From Amycolatopsis sp. DSM 110486 (lineage in GTDB: Bacteria; Actinomycetota; Actinomycetes; Mycobacteriales; Pseudonocardiaceae): a stretch of DNA of 64,000 nucleotides. Shown here one piece after another: positions 1 through 8,635 of this stretch. The stretch spans positions 8,921,001-8,985,000 of the forward strand of contig NZ_CP080519.1 of NCBI RefSeq assembly GCF_019468465.1. The letters run 5' to 3'. Both the position numbers and the translations under genes were made by a program. How positions within the stretch are numbered: the stretch's first letter is position 1; each line of letters starts with the position of its first letter. Below the pieces are notes generated by a model. That model worked only from the letters and a program-made list of their open reading frames with translations, made no database searches and was not told the origin of the DNA.

Positions 1-2
1 TG

Positions 3-659
3 AAGAAGGCGACTGTGCACCGGCTGGCCCTGGACCTCGTGGCGCACCGGATGCTCGAGCGCGGCGCGTACGGCTATCGGCTCGGGCTGCACCTGTTCGA
101 GCTGGGCCAGCACGTGCCGGCTTCGCGGCGGCTGCGGGCGACCGCGTTGCCGTTCATGGCCGACCTGCTGACCGCGACGGGTGAGGTCGTGCAGCTGGGC
201 GTGCTCGACGACACGGACATCGTGTACGTCGAGAAGCTCACCGGCCAGCACAGCGCCTCGGTGCCTTCGGCGGTCGGTACGCGGCTGCCCGCGTACTGCA
301 CCGGCCTGGGCAAGGCGATTCTCGCGTTCAGCGACGAATCCGCCGTCGAACGCGTGACGTCCGCGCCCATGCCGGCGCGGACCGGGACCACGATCACCGA
401 TCCGCGGCACTTCCTGCGCGAGCTGGCGAAAATCCACGACTCCGGCATCGCCTACGACCGGGAAGAGGGCACGCGGGGCATCGCGTGCGTCGCGGCGCCG
501 ATCGTGGTGGAGAGCTACGTCGGGCGCGACGGCCACCGAGCCGTCGCCGGGCTTTCCGTGACGGGGCCCGCGCACCGCCTGCAGCCGGCGCGGCTGGGGG
601 CGGCGGTGCGGACCGCCGCCCTGAGCATCAGCCGTCTCCTGGGCTACCCGCTGCACTGA
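3..659 (+). CDS. IclR-family transcriptional regulator (5' end outside window)
   Basis: The gene is cut by the window edge. The reading frame is open from base 3 and begins inside the helix-turn-helix (KKATVHR at the recognition helix), so a start at the GTG of base 15 would delete the DNA-binding domain. The rest matches an IclR effector domain: YRLGLHLFELGQ, then the region around GTRLPAYCTGLGKAILAF and a C-terminal GLSVTGPAHRL segment. IclR proteins bind small aromatic or acid ligands and usually control an adjacent catabolic operon. The ring-cleavage genes that follow are the obvious candidates. It converges on the hydratase gene, with only 9 bases between the stops. Confidence 0.9.
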   Translation, partial: KKATVHRLALDLVAHRMLERGAYGYRLGLHLFELGQHVPASRRLRATALPFMADLLTATGEVVQLGVLDDTDIVYVEKLTGQHSASVPSAVGTRLPAYCTGLGKAILAFSDESAVERVTSAPMPARTGTTITDPRHFLRELAKIHDSGIAYDREEGTRGIACVAAPIVVESYVGRDGHRAVAGLSVTGPAHRLQPARLGAAVRTAALSISRLLGYPLH

Positions 660-668
660 CCCGCGGGT

Positions 669-1460
669 TCACGCGTCTGTTTCGCCGGCCGGCCTGCGGA
701 CGCTCACGGTGGTGGTGCCGCCGAAGCGGGCCGTGATCGTGCCCCCGGCTCGCAGCGCCACGGCGGAGGTGAGGCCGCCGGTGATGATCAGTTCGTCCTT
801 CTTCAGGCCGCTTCCGCGCGCGGCCAGCTGCGCGGCCAGCCACGCGACGCCGTGCAGCGGATGTCCGGCGGCCGCCGCGGAGGTCGCGGTCGCGACGAGG
901 GCGTTGTCCTCGTGCAGCTCGACGGTGACCCGGTGGGCGTGCAGCGGATCGACGTCGAGCACCGATCCCAGCACGACTCCGGCGGCCGAGGAGCCGTCGG
1001 CGGTGTTCTGTTCGGCGGTGAACCGGTAGTCGCGCCAGATCGAGTCGACGACCTCGAGGCACACGCGCACCTCGGCGATCGCGTCGGCGACCTCATGCAG
1101 CGCGAGGCCGGGCCCGGCCAGGTCGCGGCCCAGGACGACGCCGATCTCCGGCTCGACGCGGGGGTGCAGGAAACCGGTGGCTCGCGCGCCGTCGCGCAGC
1201 ACCATGTCGTCGAGCAGCGGCCCGTGGTTGGGCGCGGTGACGCCCATCTGCCGGCGCATCGCGGCGGAGGTGTAGCCGAGCTTGTAGCCGATGGCGCAGC
1301 GTCCTTCGGCGAGGCGCAGGCGCGTGAGGTCGTCCTGGATTTCGTACGCGCTGTCCAGTGACAGCGTGGTCACTTCCGTTGCCGCGTCGAGGAGTGTGCG
1401 TTCGGTGCGGGCCCGGTGCAGCACTTGCGCGAGGGCGAGGGTTTCGATCGTGTCGGTCAC
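669..1460 (-). CDS. 2-keto-4-pentenoate hydratase / 2-oxo-acid hydratase (MhpD-like)
   Basis: The protein is 263 aa, close to the usual 260 aa of the MhpD/HpaH hydratase family (fumarylacetoacetase-like fold), which adds water to 2-hydroxydienoates in meta-cleavage pathways. The family signature IGYKLGYTSAAMRRQMGV lies near residue 60, with acidic metal-binding stretches around EPEIGVVLG. I chose the GTG at 1460 because a GAGGAA sits directly before it and homology begins about 10 residues later. A longer reading to 1565 adds residues unlike the family. It is divergent from the ring-cleavage dioxygenase across 128 bases, so the two probably share a control region. Known for the family: divalent-metal-dependent hydratase or decarboxylase. 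The exact substrate cannot be inferred. Confidence 0.88.
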   Translation of the reverse strand: MTDTIETLALAQVLHRARTERTLLDAATEVTTLSLDSAYEIQDDLTRLRLAEGRCAIGYKLGYTSAAMRRQMGVTAPNHGPLLDDMVLRDGARATGFLHPRVEPEIGVVLGRDLAGPGLALHEVADAIAEVRVCLEVVDSIWRDYRFTAEQNTADGSSAAGVVLGSVLDVDPLHAHRVTVELHEDNALVATATSAAAAGHPLHGVAWLAAQLAARGSGLKKDELIITGGLTSAVALRAGGTITARFGGTTTVSVRRPAGETDA

Positions 1461-1588
1461 TTCCTCATCGTCGCGGCCGGCGGCCGTTGATGAGTCCCAC
1501 CGGTCCACTCGCCGGTCCGAGGCGTGGCCGGGGGTCCCGCCGGTTCCGAGACTGGACCTCACCACCCACTCGACGACGAGGAGGAACC

Positions 1589-2662
1589 ATGGCCGAAGTA
1601 CTGGGTCTCGGGGTCACCCACTACCCACCGCTGAGCGGCACCGACGACAACCTGACGCGGGTGTTCCGCGGCGCGCTCGCGGACCCGAAGCTGCCCGCCG
1701 AACTGCGCGACCCGGCGTCGTGGCCCGAGCGGGCCCGCCGTGAATGGGCCGAAGACGAAGGTGTCGCGGCCGGGAAGGCACACCGCGCGGCCTTGCTGGA
1801 GGGCTTCCGCCGCACGCGCGCCGCGCTGGACGAGTTCCAGCCGGACGTCGTGCTGATCTGGGGCGACGACCAGTACGAGAACTTCCGCGAGGACCTCGTG
1901 CCGCCGTACGCCGTGCAGATCTACGACGACCTCACGGTGCACCCGTGGCGCCACGCCGACGAGTCGTCGAACATGAAGGGCAAGCCCAACGTCTGGGGCG
2001 AGGGCGAGAACACCGAGCGCCTCATCCGCGGCCACCGGCCGTTCGCCCGCCACCTGGTGGAAGGGCTGCTGGCGCGCCACATCGACGTGCCGTACTCGTA
2101 CGAGCCGCTGCACCACCCGGGTCTCGCGCACGCGTTCCTGAACACGGTGCTGTACCTGGACTACGACCGCGAGGGGTTCGACTACCCGGTGGTCACGTTC
2201 CCGTTGAACTGCTACGGCCGCAAGGTGATCAGCTTCCAGGGCAACATCAGCCCACTCGGTGTGGAGCGCGAGCTCGACCCGCCCTCGCCCTCGCCGGCGC
2301 GGATCATGGACGTCGGCGCGGCGGTCGCGCGGATCTGTGCGGACAGCCCGTACCGGGTCGCGCTCGTCGCCAGCTCCAGCTGGTCGCACAGCTTCCTCGT
2401 GGACTCGACGATGCGTTTGTTCCCCGATTCGGCGGCCGACGAGAAGATGTACGACGCGCTCGTCGCCGCGGACTACCCGGTGTGGGAGAACACGACGCTC
2501 GCGGACGCGGAGAAGGCCGGCCAGCAGGAGCTGCTGAACTGGTGGGCGCTGCTCGGCGCGATGCGGGAGCTGGGCCGCGGGCCGAGCTGGACGAGCTTCG
2601 TGGCGTCGAACATCTTCGTGTCCAACAAGGTCTTCGCAGTCTACGACGCGGAGCAGCGGTGA
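1589..2662 (+). CDS. class III extradiol ring-cleavage dioxygenase (LigB-type)
   Basis: The protein is 357 aa with an excellent Shine-Dalgarno site (GAGGAGG, 1578-1584) before ATG. N-terminal GVTHYPPL carries the first predicted Fe(II) ligand (His11), and C-terminal ASSSWSHSFL is typical of the LigB fold. Such enzymes cleave catechol-like rings between C2-C3 or C4-C5 without flavin or heme. Where many LigB members have Asp-His in the second metal motif, this one reads GDDQYENF (Gln95). I believe this marks a separate subfamily, so the ring substrate is uncertain. The stop overlaps the next gene by 4 bases (GTGA), so the reductase is translationally coupled. Confidence 0.87.
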   Translation: MAEVLGLGVTHYPPLSGTDDNLTRVFRGALADPKLPAELRDPASWPERARREWAEDEGVAAGKAHRAALLEGFRRTRAALDEFQPDVVLIWGDDQYENFREDLVPPYAVQIYDDLTVHPWRHADESSNMKGKPNVWGEGENTERLIRGHRPFARHLVEGLLARHIDVPYSYEPLHHPGLAHAFLNTVLYLDYDREGFDYPVVTFPLNCYGRKVISFQGNISPLGVERELDPPSPSPARIMDVGAAVARICADSPYRVALVASSSWSHSFLVDSTMRLFPDSAADEKMYDALVAADYPVWENTTLADAEKAGQQELLNWWALLGAMRELGRGPSWTSFVASNIFVSNKVFAVYDAEQR

Positions 2663-3663
2663 CGCGCTGCGACGTCGCGGTCGTCGGCGCCGGGCCCGCG
2701 GGGCTGTTCGCGGCGGTGTACGCGGGGATGCGCGGGCTGTCGGTGACGGTCGTCGACGCGCTGCCGGAGCCCGGCGGCCAGATCACCGCGCTGTACCCGG
2801 AAAAGCTGATCCGCGACGTCGCCGGGTTCCCCGCGGTGAAAGGCCGCGACCTCGTCCGCGGACTGGTGGAGCAGCTCGACCAGTTCTCGCCTCGGATGCT
2901 GCTCGGGCATCGGGCGACGGCGCTGGACGACCTGGCGGACGGGCGGCTGCGGCTGGGTTTCGACGACGGTGCTGTGCTGGAGGCCGGCGCGGTCGTGGTC
3001 ACGGGTGGGATCGGCACGTTCTCACCGCGCAAGCTGCCGTGCGGCGAGGAGTTCCTGGGCCGCGGGCTCACCTACTTCGTCCGCGATCCGGCCGAGCTCG
3101 CCGGCAGCCGCGTGCTCGTGGTCGGCGGCGGCGACTCGGCGCTCGACTGGGCCGAGACGTTGCAGCACACGGCGGACGTCACGTTGGTGCACCGCCGCGA
3201 CACCTTCCGCGCGCACCTGCACACCGTGGGCCAGGTACTGGCCGGCCCGGCGACCGTGCGCACGAACGCGACCGTCGAACGCCTCGACGGCGATGCCCGG
3301 ATCACGCGCGCGACCCTGCGCGACACGGTGAGCGGCGAGACGACCCAGGTGCCGTGCGACCACGTCGTGGCGGCGCTGGGGTTCGTCGCGAACCCGGGCC
3401 CGCTGCTGCAGTGGGACCTGGCGACGCGCGACCGCAAGATCGTGGTCGACGCCGCCATGCGTACGTCGCGGCCCGGCGTCTTCGCCGCCGGCGACATCTG
3501 CACCTACGACGGCCGGGTCCCGCTCATCGCGGTCGGCTTCGGCGAGGCGGCCACCGCCGTGAACCACGCGGCCGTCCACCTCGACCCGGCCGCCTCCCCC
3601 TTCCCGGGGCACTCCACCGACGGCCCGGCGCTCGCCGCCCGGCCCCTGCGAGTCCCCGCCTGA
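2659..3663 (+). CDS. ferredoxin--NADP(+) reductase, TrxB-like (YumC type)
   Basis: The 334-aa FAD protein has an N-terminal dinucleotide motif (VVGAGPAGLFAA, residues 9-20), the segment GGQITALYPEKLIRDVAGFP that is typical of thioredoxin-reductase-like ferredoxin reductases, and a second Rossmann motif VVGGGDSALDWAE. The redox CxxC of true thioredoxin reductases is absent, which supports ferredoxin as the electron acceptor or donor. The GTG start overlaps the dioxygenase stop (GTGA). A ferredoxin gene follows 18 bases downstream, so the pair makes a small electron-transfer chain. Its monooxygenase or dioxygenase partner is not in the window unless it lies upstream. Confidence 0.88.
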   Translation: MTRCDVAVVGAGPAGLFAAVYAGMRGLSVTVVDALPEPGGQITALYPEKLIRDVAGFPAVKGRDLVRGLVEQLDQFSPRMLLGHRATALDDLADGRLRLGFDDGAVLEAGAVVVTGGIGTFSPRKLPCGEEFLGRGLTYFVRDPAELAGSRVLVVGGGDSALDWAETLQHTADVTLVHRRDTFRAHLHTVGQVLAGPATVRTNATVERLDGDARITRATLRDTVSGETTQVPCDHVVAALGFVANPGPLLQWDLATRDRKIVVDAAMRTSRPGVFAAGDICTYDGRVPLIAVGFGEAATAVNHAAVHLDPAASPFPGHSTDGPALAARPLRVPA

Positions 3664-3681
3664 CCCGAGAGGACCCCGGCC

Positions 3682-4023
3682 ATGGCCTACGTCATCACCG
3701 ACGCCTGCGTCGACATCCTCGACCGCGCGTGCACCGAGGAATGCCCGGTCGACTGTATCTACGAGGGCGACCGCAAGATGTACATCAACCCCGTGGAATG
3801 CATCGACTGCGGCGCTTGCGAACAGGCCTGCCCGACGGGCGCGGCGCTCGCCGACCGGATGCTCGCCGGCACCGACGCGCAGTGGAACACGGCTGACAAC
3901 GCCGGGTTCTTCACCGAAGCGCTGCCGGGACGGGAAACCCCGCTCGGCACCCCTGGTGGCGCTACCCACCTGGGCGCGGTGGGTGTCGACACCGAGACCG
4001 TTGCCGCGCTGCCTCGTACCTGA
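3682..4023 (+). CDS. 7Fe-type ferredoxin ([3Fe-4S][4Fe-4S], FdxA-like)
   Basis: The 113-aa protein carries the full actinobacterial FdxA cysteine pattern: C9, C17, C21, C25, then C40-x2-C43-x2-C46-x3-C50. By homology with 7Fe ferredoxins, C9/C17/C50 hold the 3Fe cluster and C21/C40/C43/C46 hold the 4Fe cluster. The usual family length is about 105-110 aa. Here the last ~45 residues are variable and low in cysteine. AGAGGAC precedes ATG. It lies between the ferredoxin reductase and an aldehyde dehydrogenase in the same direction with short gaps (18 and 13 bases), consistent with one operon. Confidence 0.93.
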   Translation: MAYVITDACVDILDRACTEECPVDCIYEGDRKMYINPVECIDCGACEQACPTGAALADRMLAGTDAQWNTADNAGFFTEALPGRETPLGTPGGATHLGAVGVDTETVAALPRT

Positions 4024-4036
4024 TTCGGAGAGAACT

Positions 4037-5560
4037 GTGACAACCCTGGAAAACCGGCCGGTCGCCGGAGTCGATCCGTGGACCGGTGAGGCCCTGGAGG
4101 CCGGCGCGGTGGAGAACAGCGCGGAGGAAGTGCGCGCGATCGTGGCGGAGGCGGCCGCGGCGGCGCCGAGGCTGGAGGCGCTGGGCCGGCGAGGGCGGGC
4201 AAAGCTGCTGCGTGCGCTCGCGCAGGCGCTCGAGGCCGAGCGCCAGCAGATCGTCTCGCTCGCCGACGCCGAGACGGCGCTGGGTGCGCCGCGGCTCGGC
4301 GGGGAGCTGACCCGAACGTGCTACCAGTTGGAGTTCTTCGCCGGCGTCGTGGAGGACGGCGGCTACGTGGAGGCGACCCTCGACCCGGCCGGGCCGACGC
4401 CGATGGGGCCGCGGCCGGACCTGCGGCGGATGCTGGTGCCGATCGGGCCTGTCGCGGTGTTCGGGGCGAGCAACTTCCCGCTGGCGTTCTCGGTGCCCGG
4501 CGGGGACACGGCGTCGGCGCTGGCCGCGGGGAACCCCGTGGTGGTCAAGGCGCACGGGTCGCACCCCGGGACTTCGCGGCTCGTCCACGAGGTCCTGCGT
4601 GAGGCGCTCGTCGCGGCGGGGGCGCCGGCCGGGGCGCTCGGGCTGGTCTTCGGGCGGGCGGCGGGGGAGAGCCTCGTGACCGATCCGACGGTCAAAGCGG
4701 TCGGGTTCACGGGCTCGCTGTCCGGCGGCCGGGCGCTGCTGGACCTCATCCGCGGCCGCGCGGAACCGATCCCGTTCTACGGTGAGCTCTCCAGCCTCAA
4801 CCCGCTGGTCGTCACCGCTGCCGCGGCGCGTGAGACGGGCGCCGAAATCGGGGTGGGCCTCGTCGCGTCGGTGACCGGGTCGGCGGGGCAGCTGTGCACG
4901 AAACCCGGGCTGGTGCTGGTGCCGGCCGGTACCGACGGCGACGCTGTGGTGGCCGCTGCGGCCGAAGCGCTCGGCAAGGCGGAAGTGGTGCCGTTGCTCA
5001 ACCGGCGAATCCACCAGGCGTACCTCAGCGACACCGCCGGGCTCGTCCGCGCGAAGGAAGTGTCCGAAGTAGCCAGCGGACCGAAGCCAGGCGGCGGGTA
5101 TGGCGTGGCTCCGCTTCTGACCACAGTGGACGCCGACGGGATCCCCGCCGAGGCGTTCGCGGAGTACTTCGGCCCCGCAGCCGTGATCGTGCGGTACCGG
5201 AGCCAAGCCGAACTGCTCGCCGTCGTCGACCAGGCGCCCGCGTCGCTCACCGCCACGCTGCACCTCGGCGCGGACGAGGCCCCGAAGGACCTGGTCACCG
5301 AGCTTAGTCGGCGCGTCGGCCGCCTGGTGTTCAACGGCTACCCGACCGGCGTGGCGGTGAGCTGGGCCCAGCACCACGGCGGCCCGTGGCCGGCGACCAA
5401 CAGCCTCCACACCTCCGTCGGCGCCACGGCGATCCGCCGGTTCCTCCGGCCACTGGCCTGGCAGAACGCCCCCGCGCACCTGCTGCCCGACGAGCTCACC
5501 GACGAGCCCCGAGCACCCCTGCCGCGCCGGATCGACGGGCGGCTGCAGGCTCGGCACTGA
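4037..5560 (+). CDS. NADP(+)-dependent aldehyde dehydrogenase (ketoglutarate-semialdehyde type)
   Basis: The 507-aa protein has the ALDH superfamily architecture. The start is the GTG at 4037 behind CGGAGAG, because residues before it are not family-like. The catalytic cysteine is Cys287 in SAGQLCTKPG, and the general base is the Glu of GELSSLNP. The NADP fold carries GASNFPLAFSVPGGDTASALAAGNPVVVK-type residues (central part GASNFPLAFSVPGG). The C-terminal pattern (NGYPTGVAV and QHHGGPWPAT) matches the 2,5-dioxovalerate / alpha-ketoglutarate semialdehyde dehydrogenase subgroup. In this operon it probably oxidises an aldehyde released after ring cleavage and hydration. The substrate is inferred only from context. 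Confidence 0.9.
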   Translation: MTTLENRPVAGVDPWTGEALEAGAVENSAEEVRAIVAEAAAAAPRLEALGRRGRAKLLRALAQALEAERQQIVSLADAETALGAPRLGGELTRTCYQLEFFAGVVEDGGYVEATLDPAGPTPMGPRPDLRRMLVPIGPVAVFGASNFPLAFSVPGGDTASALAAGNPVVVKAHGSHPGTSRLVHEVLREALVAAGAPAGALGLVFGRAAGESLVTDPTVKAVGFTGSLSGGRALLDLIRGRAEPIPFYGELSSLNPLVVTAAAARETGAEIGVGLVASVTGSAGQLCTKPGLVLVPAGTDGDAVVAAAAEALGKAEVVPLLNRRIHQAYLSDTAGLVRAKEVSEVASGPKPGGGYGVAPLLTTVDADGIPAEAFAEYFGPAAVIVRYRSQAELLAVVDQAPASLTATLHLGADEAPKDLVTELSRRVGRLVFNGYPTGVAVSWAQHHGGPWPATNSLHTSVGATAIRRFLRPLAWQNAPAHLLPDELTDEPRAPLPRRIDGRLQARH

Positions 5561-5582
5561 GGGAAACAATTCTTACCCGTCG

Positions 5583-6898
5583 ATGACAACACGACCACGG
5601 CACTGGCGGCCGCCGCGCTGGTCCCGTTCGCCGCGGTGTTCGCGGGGGGCACCGCCTCGGCGTCGCCGGTGCCGGACCGGAGCCGGCCGGGGTCGGTCTT
5701 CGTGGGCACCAACCACAACAACAGCACTGATCCGAGCCAGCCGGGCAACCAGGTCGCCTACTACCACCGGGCGGCCGACGGCAAGCTGACGCTCGTCGGC
5801 ACGTTCGCCACCGGCGGTCAGGGTTCGGGGCCGGGCCAGCGCTTCGCGGGCGACGGTCTCGGTTCGGGCAATTCGGTGCGCCTCACCGCGGACCACCGTT
5901 TTCTGCTGGTGACCAACGCCGGCAGCGCCACGCTTTCCGTGCTGCGGATTCTGCCGGACCGTCTGCAGGTCGTGGACGTCGTCCCGACCGGTGACGGATC
6001 CGCGTCCCAGCGGTTCCCGAACAGCGTCACGCAGCACGGAAACGTCGTTTACGTGTTGAATGCCTCGGGTCAGGGCAGCATCACCGGGTTCCGCCTCGGG
6101 TTCGACGGCCGGCTCACCCCCGTACCGGGCTCCACCCGGCAGCTGCAAGCCGGCCAGGACCGCTTCGCTCCCGACGCGCTGAAGGACCCGACCCAGGTCT
6201 CCTTCAGCCCGGACGGGCACCACCTGCTGGTGTCCATCAAGGACGGCCCCACCAACGACGTGATCCCGGGCGCCAACCCGACCGGGCCGGGCCGCGTGCT
6301 CACCTTCGGTGTCGACGGCGCGGGACGGCCCAGCAAGGACTTCGTCCGCACCGACTTCGCCAACCGCGGTCCGTTCGGATTCTCCTTCGACCGCAAGGGC
6401 AACGTCGACCTGGCCGAGTTCGTCGGCGGCGGCGTGGAGGACGGCCACCCGACCGGCGCGGCCGGCAGCTACCGCCTCGGCCGCGACGGGCACCTGACCC
6501 CGATCAGCACGGCCGTGGCCGACCGCCAGATCGACACGTGCTGGGTCGTGAACAACGGCAAGTACGCCTTCGGCTCCGACTACACCTCCGGCACGATCTC
6601 GAGCTGGAAGGTGAACTCCGACGGCAGTCTCACCCTCTTGCACGAGGTGGCCGGCACCACGGACAAGCCGGCCGACAGCCAGGGCAGCACGCCGCTGGAC
6701 CTGGGCGTGAGCCCGGACGGCAAGAACCTCTACAACGTGCTCCCAGGCTCCGGCAAGCTCGCCGCCTGGTCGATCGGCGCCGATGGCGAGCTCGCCAAGA
6801 TCGGTGAGTTCGGCGGCCTGCCCCAGACCGTGAACGGCGACCACGCGCCGAGCGACTTCAGCGCGCTCGGCAGCCCCGCGGGCATCGACGTGAGCTGA
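5583..6898 (+). CDS. secreted beta-propeller protein, lactonase/YVTN family (apparent 5' frameshift)
   Basis: The coding frame encodes about 430 aa of repeated propeller blades (for example VTNAGSATLSVLRI, LSPDG- and SPDGHHLLVS-like units), resembling 6-phosphogluconolactonase / carboxymuconate-cyclase-like propellers. The frame immediately before the first usable in-frame start (GTG 5636) reads ALAAAALVPFAAVFAGG then TASAS, a classic Sec signal peptide. There is no ATG, GTG or TTG in that frame back to the upstream stop. An ATG at 5583 in another frame would supply the basic n-region (MTTRPR). A one-base slip between 5583 and 5600 would join the two. Either the gene is frameshifted, or it starts at 5636 without export. 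A paralogue lies at 8636. Confidence 0.75.
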
Positions 6899-6905
6899 CC
6901 CCACG

Positions 6906-6939
6906 CCCGGGATGGCCGCCGAAAACCGGCCATTCCGGG
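6906..6939 (+). terminator. GC-rich hairpin after the first propeller gene
   Basis: A 13-bp stem (6906-6918 with 6927-6939, one G-T pair) encloses an 8-base loop containing GAAAA, 8 bases after the stop. No U-tract follows, so it is a weak or U-less terminator or an mRNA-stabilising hairpin. Confidence 0.5.
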
Positions 6940-7071
6940 CCTGGCCCGTGAAAACCCCGCGGCCCACTGGGGTCGCCGGCTCGGGTGTTCCTCGATGCGA
7001 CGACGCCGCCCACCGGGGCAGGGTCGGCCCGTACCGCGTTGTCCACACTCGTGCGCAAAGGGCCTTCAATC

Positions 7072-8472
7072 ATGGAAACCGTCGAGAATTCGCTTCAAGC
7101 CGACCTCCTCGTGGTCGGCTTCGGCAAGGGCGGCAAGATCGCCGCCGGTACCATGGCCCGGCTCGGGAAGCGGGTCGTCGTCGTCGAGCAGTCGCCGGAG
7201 ATGTACGGCGGCACCTGCCCGAACGTCGGCTGCGTGCCCACCAAGGCGCTGGTGCACCGCTCCCGCAACCGCCGTCCGTCCGACCCGCCGCAGGAGTGGT
7301 ACGAGCGGGCTGTGGGCGAGGTGCACGCGATCACCTCGCTGTTCCGCAAGGGCAACTTCGACGGGATGGACGGCCTCGAGACGGCGTCGGTCCTCACCGG
7401 GCACGCGGAGTTCACCAGCCCCGACACCGTCCTCGTGGACACCGCCGACGGCCCCGTGACCGTCCGGGCCGAGCACATCCTCATCAACACCGGCTCCACG
7501 CCCGTGATCCCCGACCTCCCGGGCCTGCGGATGAGCAAGTACCTGGTCACCAGCACCGACCTCATCCACCGCACCGAGCTGCCGAAGCGGCTGGCGATCG
7601 TCGGCGGCGGCTACCTCGGCATCGAGTTCGCCGCCATCTACCGCCAGTTCGGCTCCGAGGTCACGCTCTTCGAATCGACGGCGCGCATCCTCGACCACCT
7701 CGACGACGACGTGCAGGCAGTTGCCGAGAAGATCCTCGTCGACGAGGGCATCGAGATCGTCACCGGCGCCAACGTCACCGGCGTCGAGGACGGTGCCGGT
7801 GAGGCGATCGTGCAGTACATGCACGACGGCCGCGAGCGCACCCTGGCCGTGGACGCGGTGCTGTCCGCCGCCGGCCGCAAACCGGCCACCGAGGGCCTCG
7901 GCCTCGCGGCGGCGGGTGTCCGCGTGACGGCCCGGGGCGCGGTGGAGGTCGACGAGCACCTGCGCACCAGCCAGCCGCACATCTTCGCGCTCGGCGACGT
8001 CAACGGCGGGCCGCAGTTCACCTATGTCTCGCTCGACGACGCCCGCATCGTGCTGGACCAGCTGCGCGGCGAGGGCAAGCGCACCACGACCGACCGCGTC
8101 GCCGTGCCGCGGACGCTGTTCATGACCCCGCCGCTGGCGATGGTCGGCCTCACCGAGCGCGAGGCGCGCGACGCGGGCCACCGGATCAAGGTCTCGAGCC
8201 AGCCGGTCGCGGAGATCATCGCGATGCCGCGCGCCTACGTCGTGGACGAGACGCGCGGCGTGATGAAGTTCGTGATCGACCTCGACACCGACGAGATCCT
8301 CGGCGCCTCGCTGCTGAGCGTCGACGCGCAGGAGCTGATCAACACCGTGGCGCAGGCGATGCGTTACGGCATCAAGGCCGCGCAGCTGGGCGAGGCGATC
8401 TACACGCACCCGTCGTCGACGGAGGCGTTCAACGACGTGATCTCCACCGTGGTCCGGAGCGACGAGAAGTAG
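7072..8472 (+). CDS. FAD/NAD(P)-dependent disulfide oxidoreductase, RclA/mercuric-reductase-like
   Basis: The 466-aa protein is in the pyridine nucleotide-disulfide oxidoreductase class I fold. The FAD motif GFGKGGKIAAGTMARLGK is followed by the redox-active pair Cys49-x4-Cys54 in GGTCPNVGCVPTK. A second dinucleotide motif is VGGGYLGIEFAAIYRQFG, and the dimerisation domain ends with IYTHPSSTEAFND. GFGKGGK rather than GAGPGG at the FAD site, plus the absence of a heavy-metal domain or C-terminal CC pair, fits the RclA group (reactive-chlorine or hypothiocyanous acid defence, copper reduction) better than MerA or glutathione reductase. It stands alone between the two propeller genes and ends at a strong terminator. 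The substrate is inferred. Confidence 0.87.
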   Translation: METVENSLQADLLVVGFGKGGKIAAGTMARLGKRVVVVEQSPEMYGGTCPNVGCVPTKALVHRSRNRRPSDPPQEWYERAVGEVHAITSLFRKGNFDGMDGLETASVLTGHAEFTSPDTVLVDTADGPVTVRAEHILINTGSTPVIPDLPGLRMSKYLVTSTDLIHRTELPKRLAIVGGGYLGIEFAAIYRQFGSEVTLFESTARILDHLDDDVQAVAEKILVDEGIEIVTGANVTGVEDGAGEAIVQYMHDGRERTLAVDAVLSAAGRKPATEGLGLAAAGVRVTARGAVEVDEHLRTSQPHIFALGDVNGGPQFTYVSLDDARIVLDQLRGEGKRTTTDRVAVPRTLFMTPPLAMVGLTEREARDAGHRIKVSSQPVAEIIAMPRAYVVDETRGVMKFVIDLDTDEILGASLLSVDAQELINTVAQAMRYGIKAAQLGEAIYTHPSSTEAFNDVISTVVRSDEK

Positions 8473-8489
8473 CCACCCCGGGCAGAACC

Positions 8490-8531
8490 GCCCCATACCA
8501 TCCACAAAGGATGGTGTGGGGCTTTTCTTTT
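8490..8531 (+). terminator. strong intrinsic terminator
   Basis: A 14-bp stem (8490-8503 with 8509-8522, one T-G wobble) has a five-base ACAAA loop and is followed by TTTTCTTTT. It lies 18 bases after the RclA-like gene and separates it from the propeller/urease operon. Confidence 0.9.
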
Positions 8532-8635
8532 CCCGCCACCACAACGCACTGGGGGGTCGGGCCCGGGGGCACCCGGACGCGACGCGGGCGCCGCGCGGGC
8601 AGGCTCTGACGCGACGACCGAAACGGAGAACCCAC

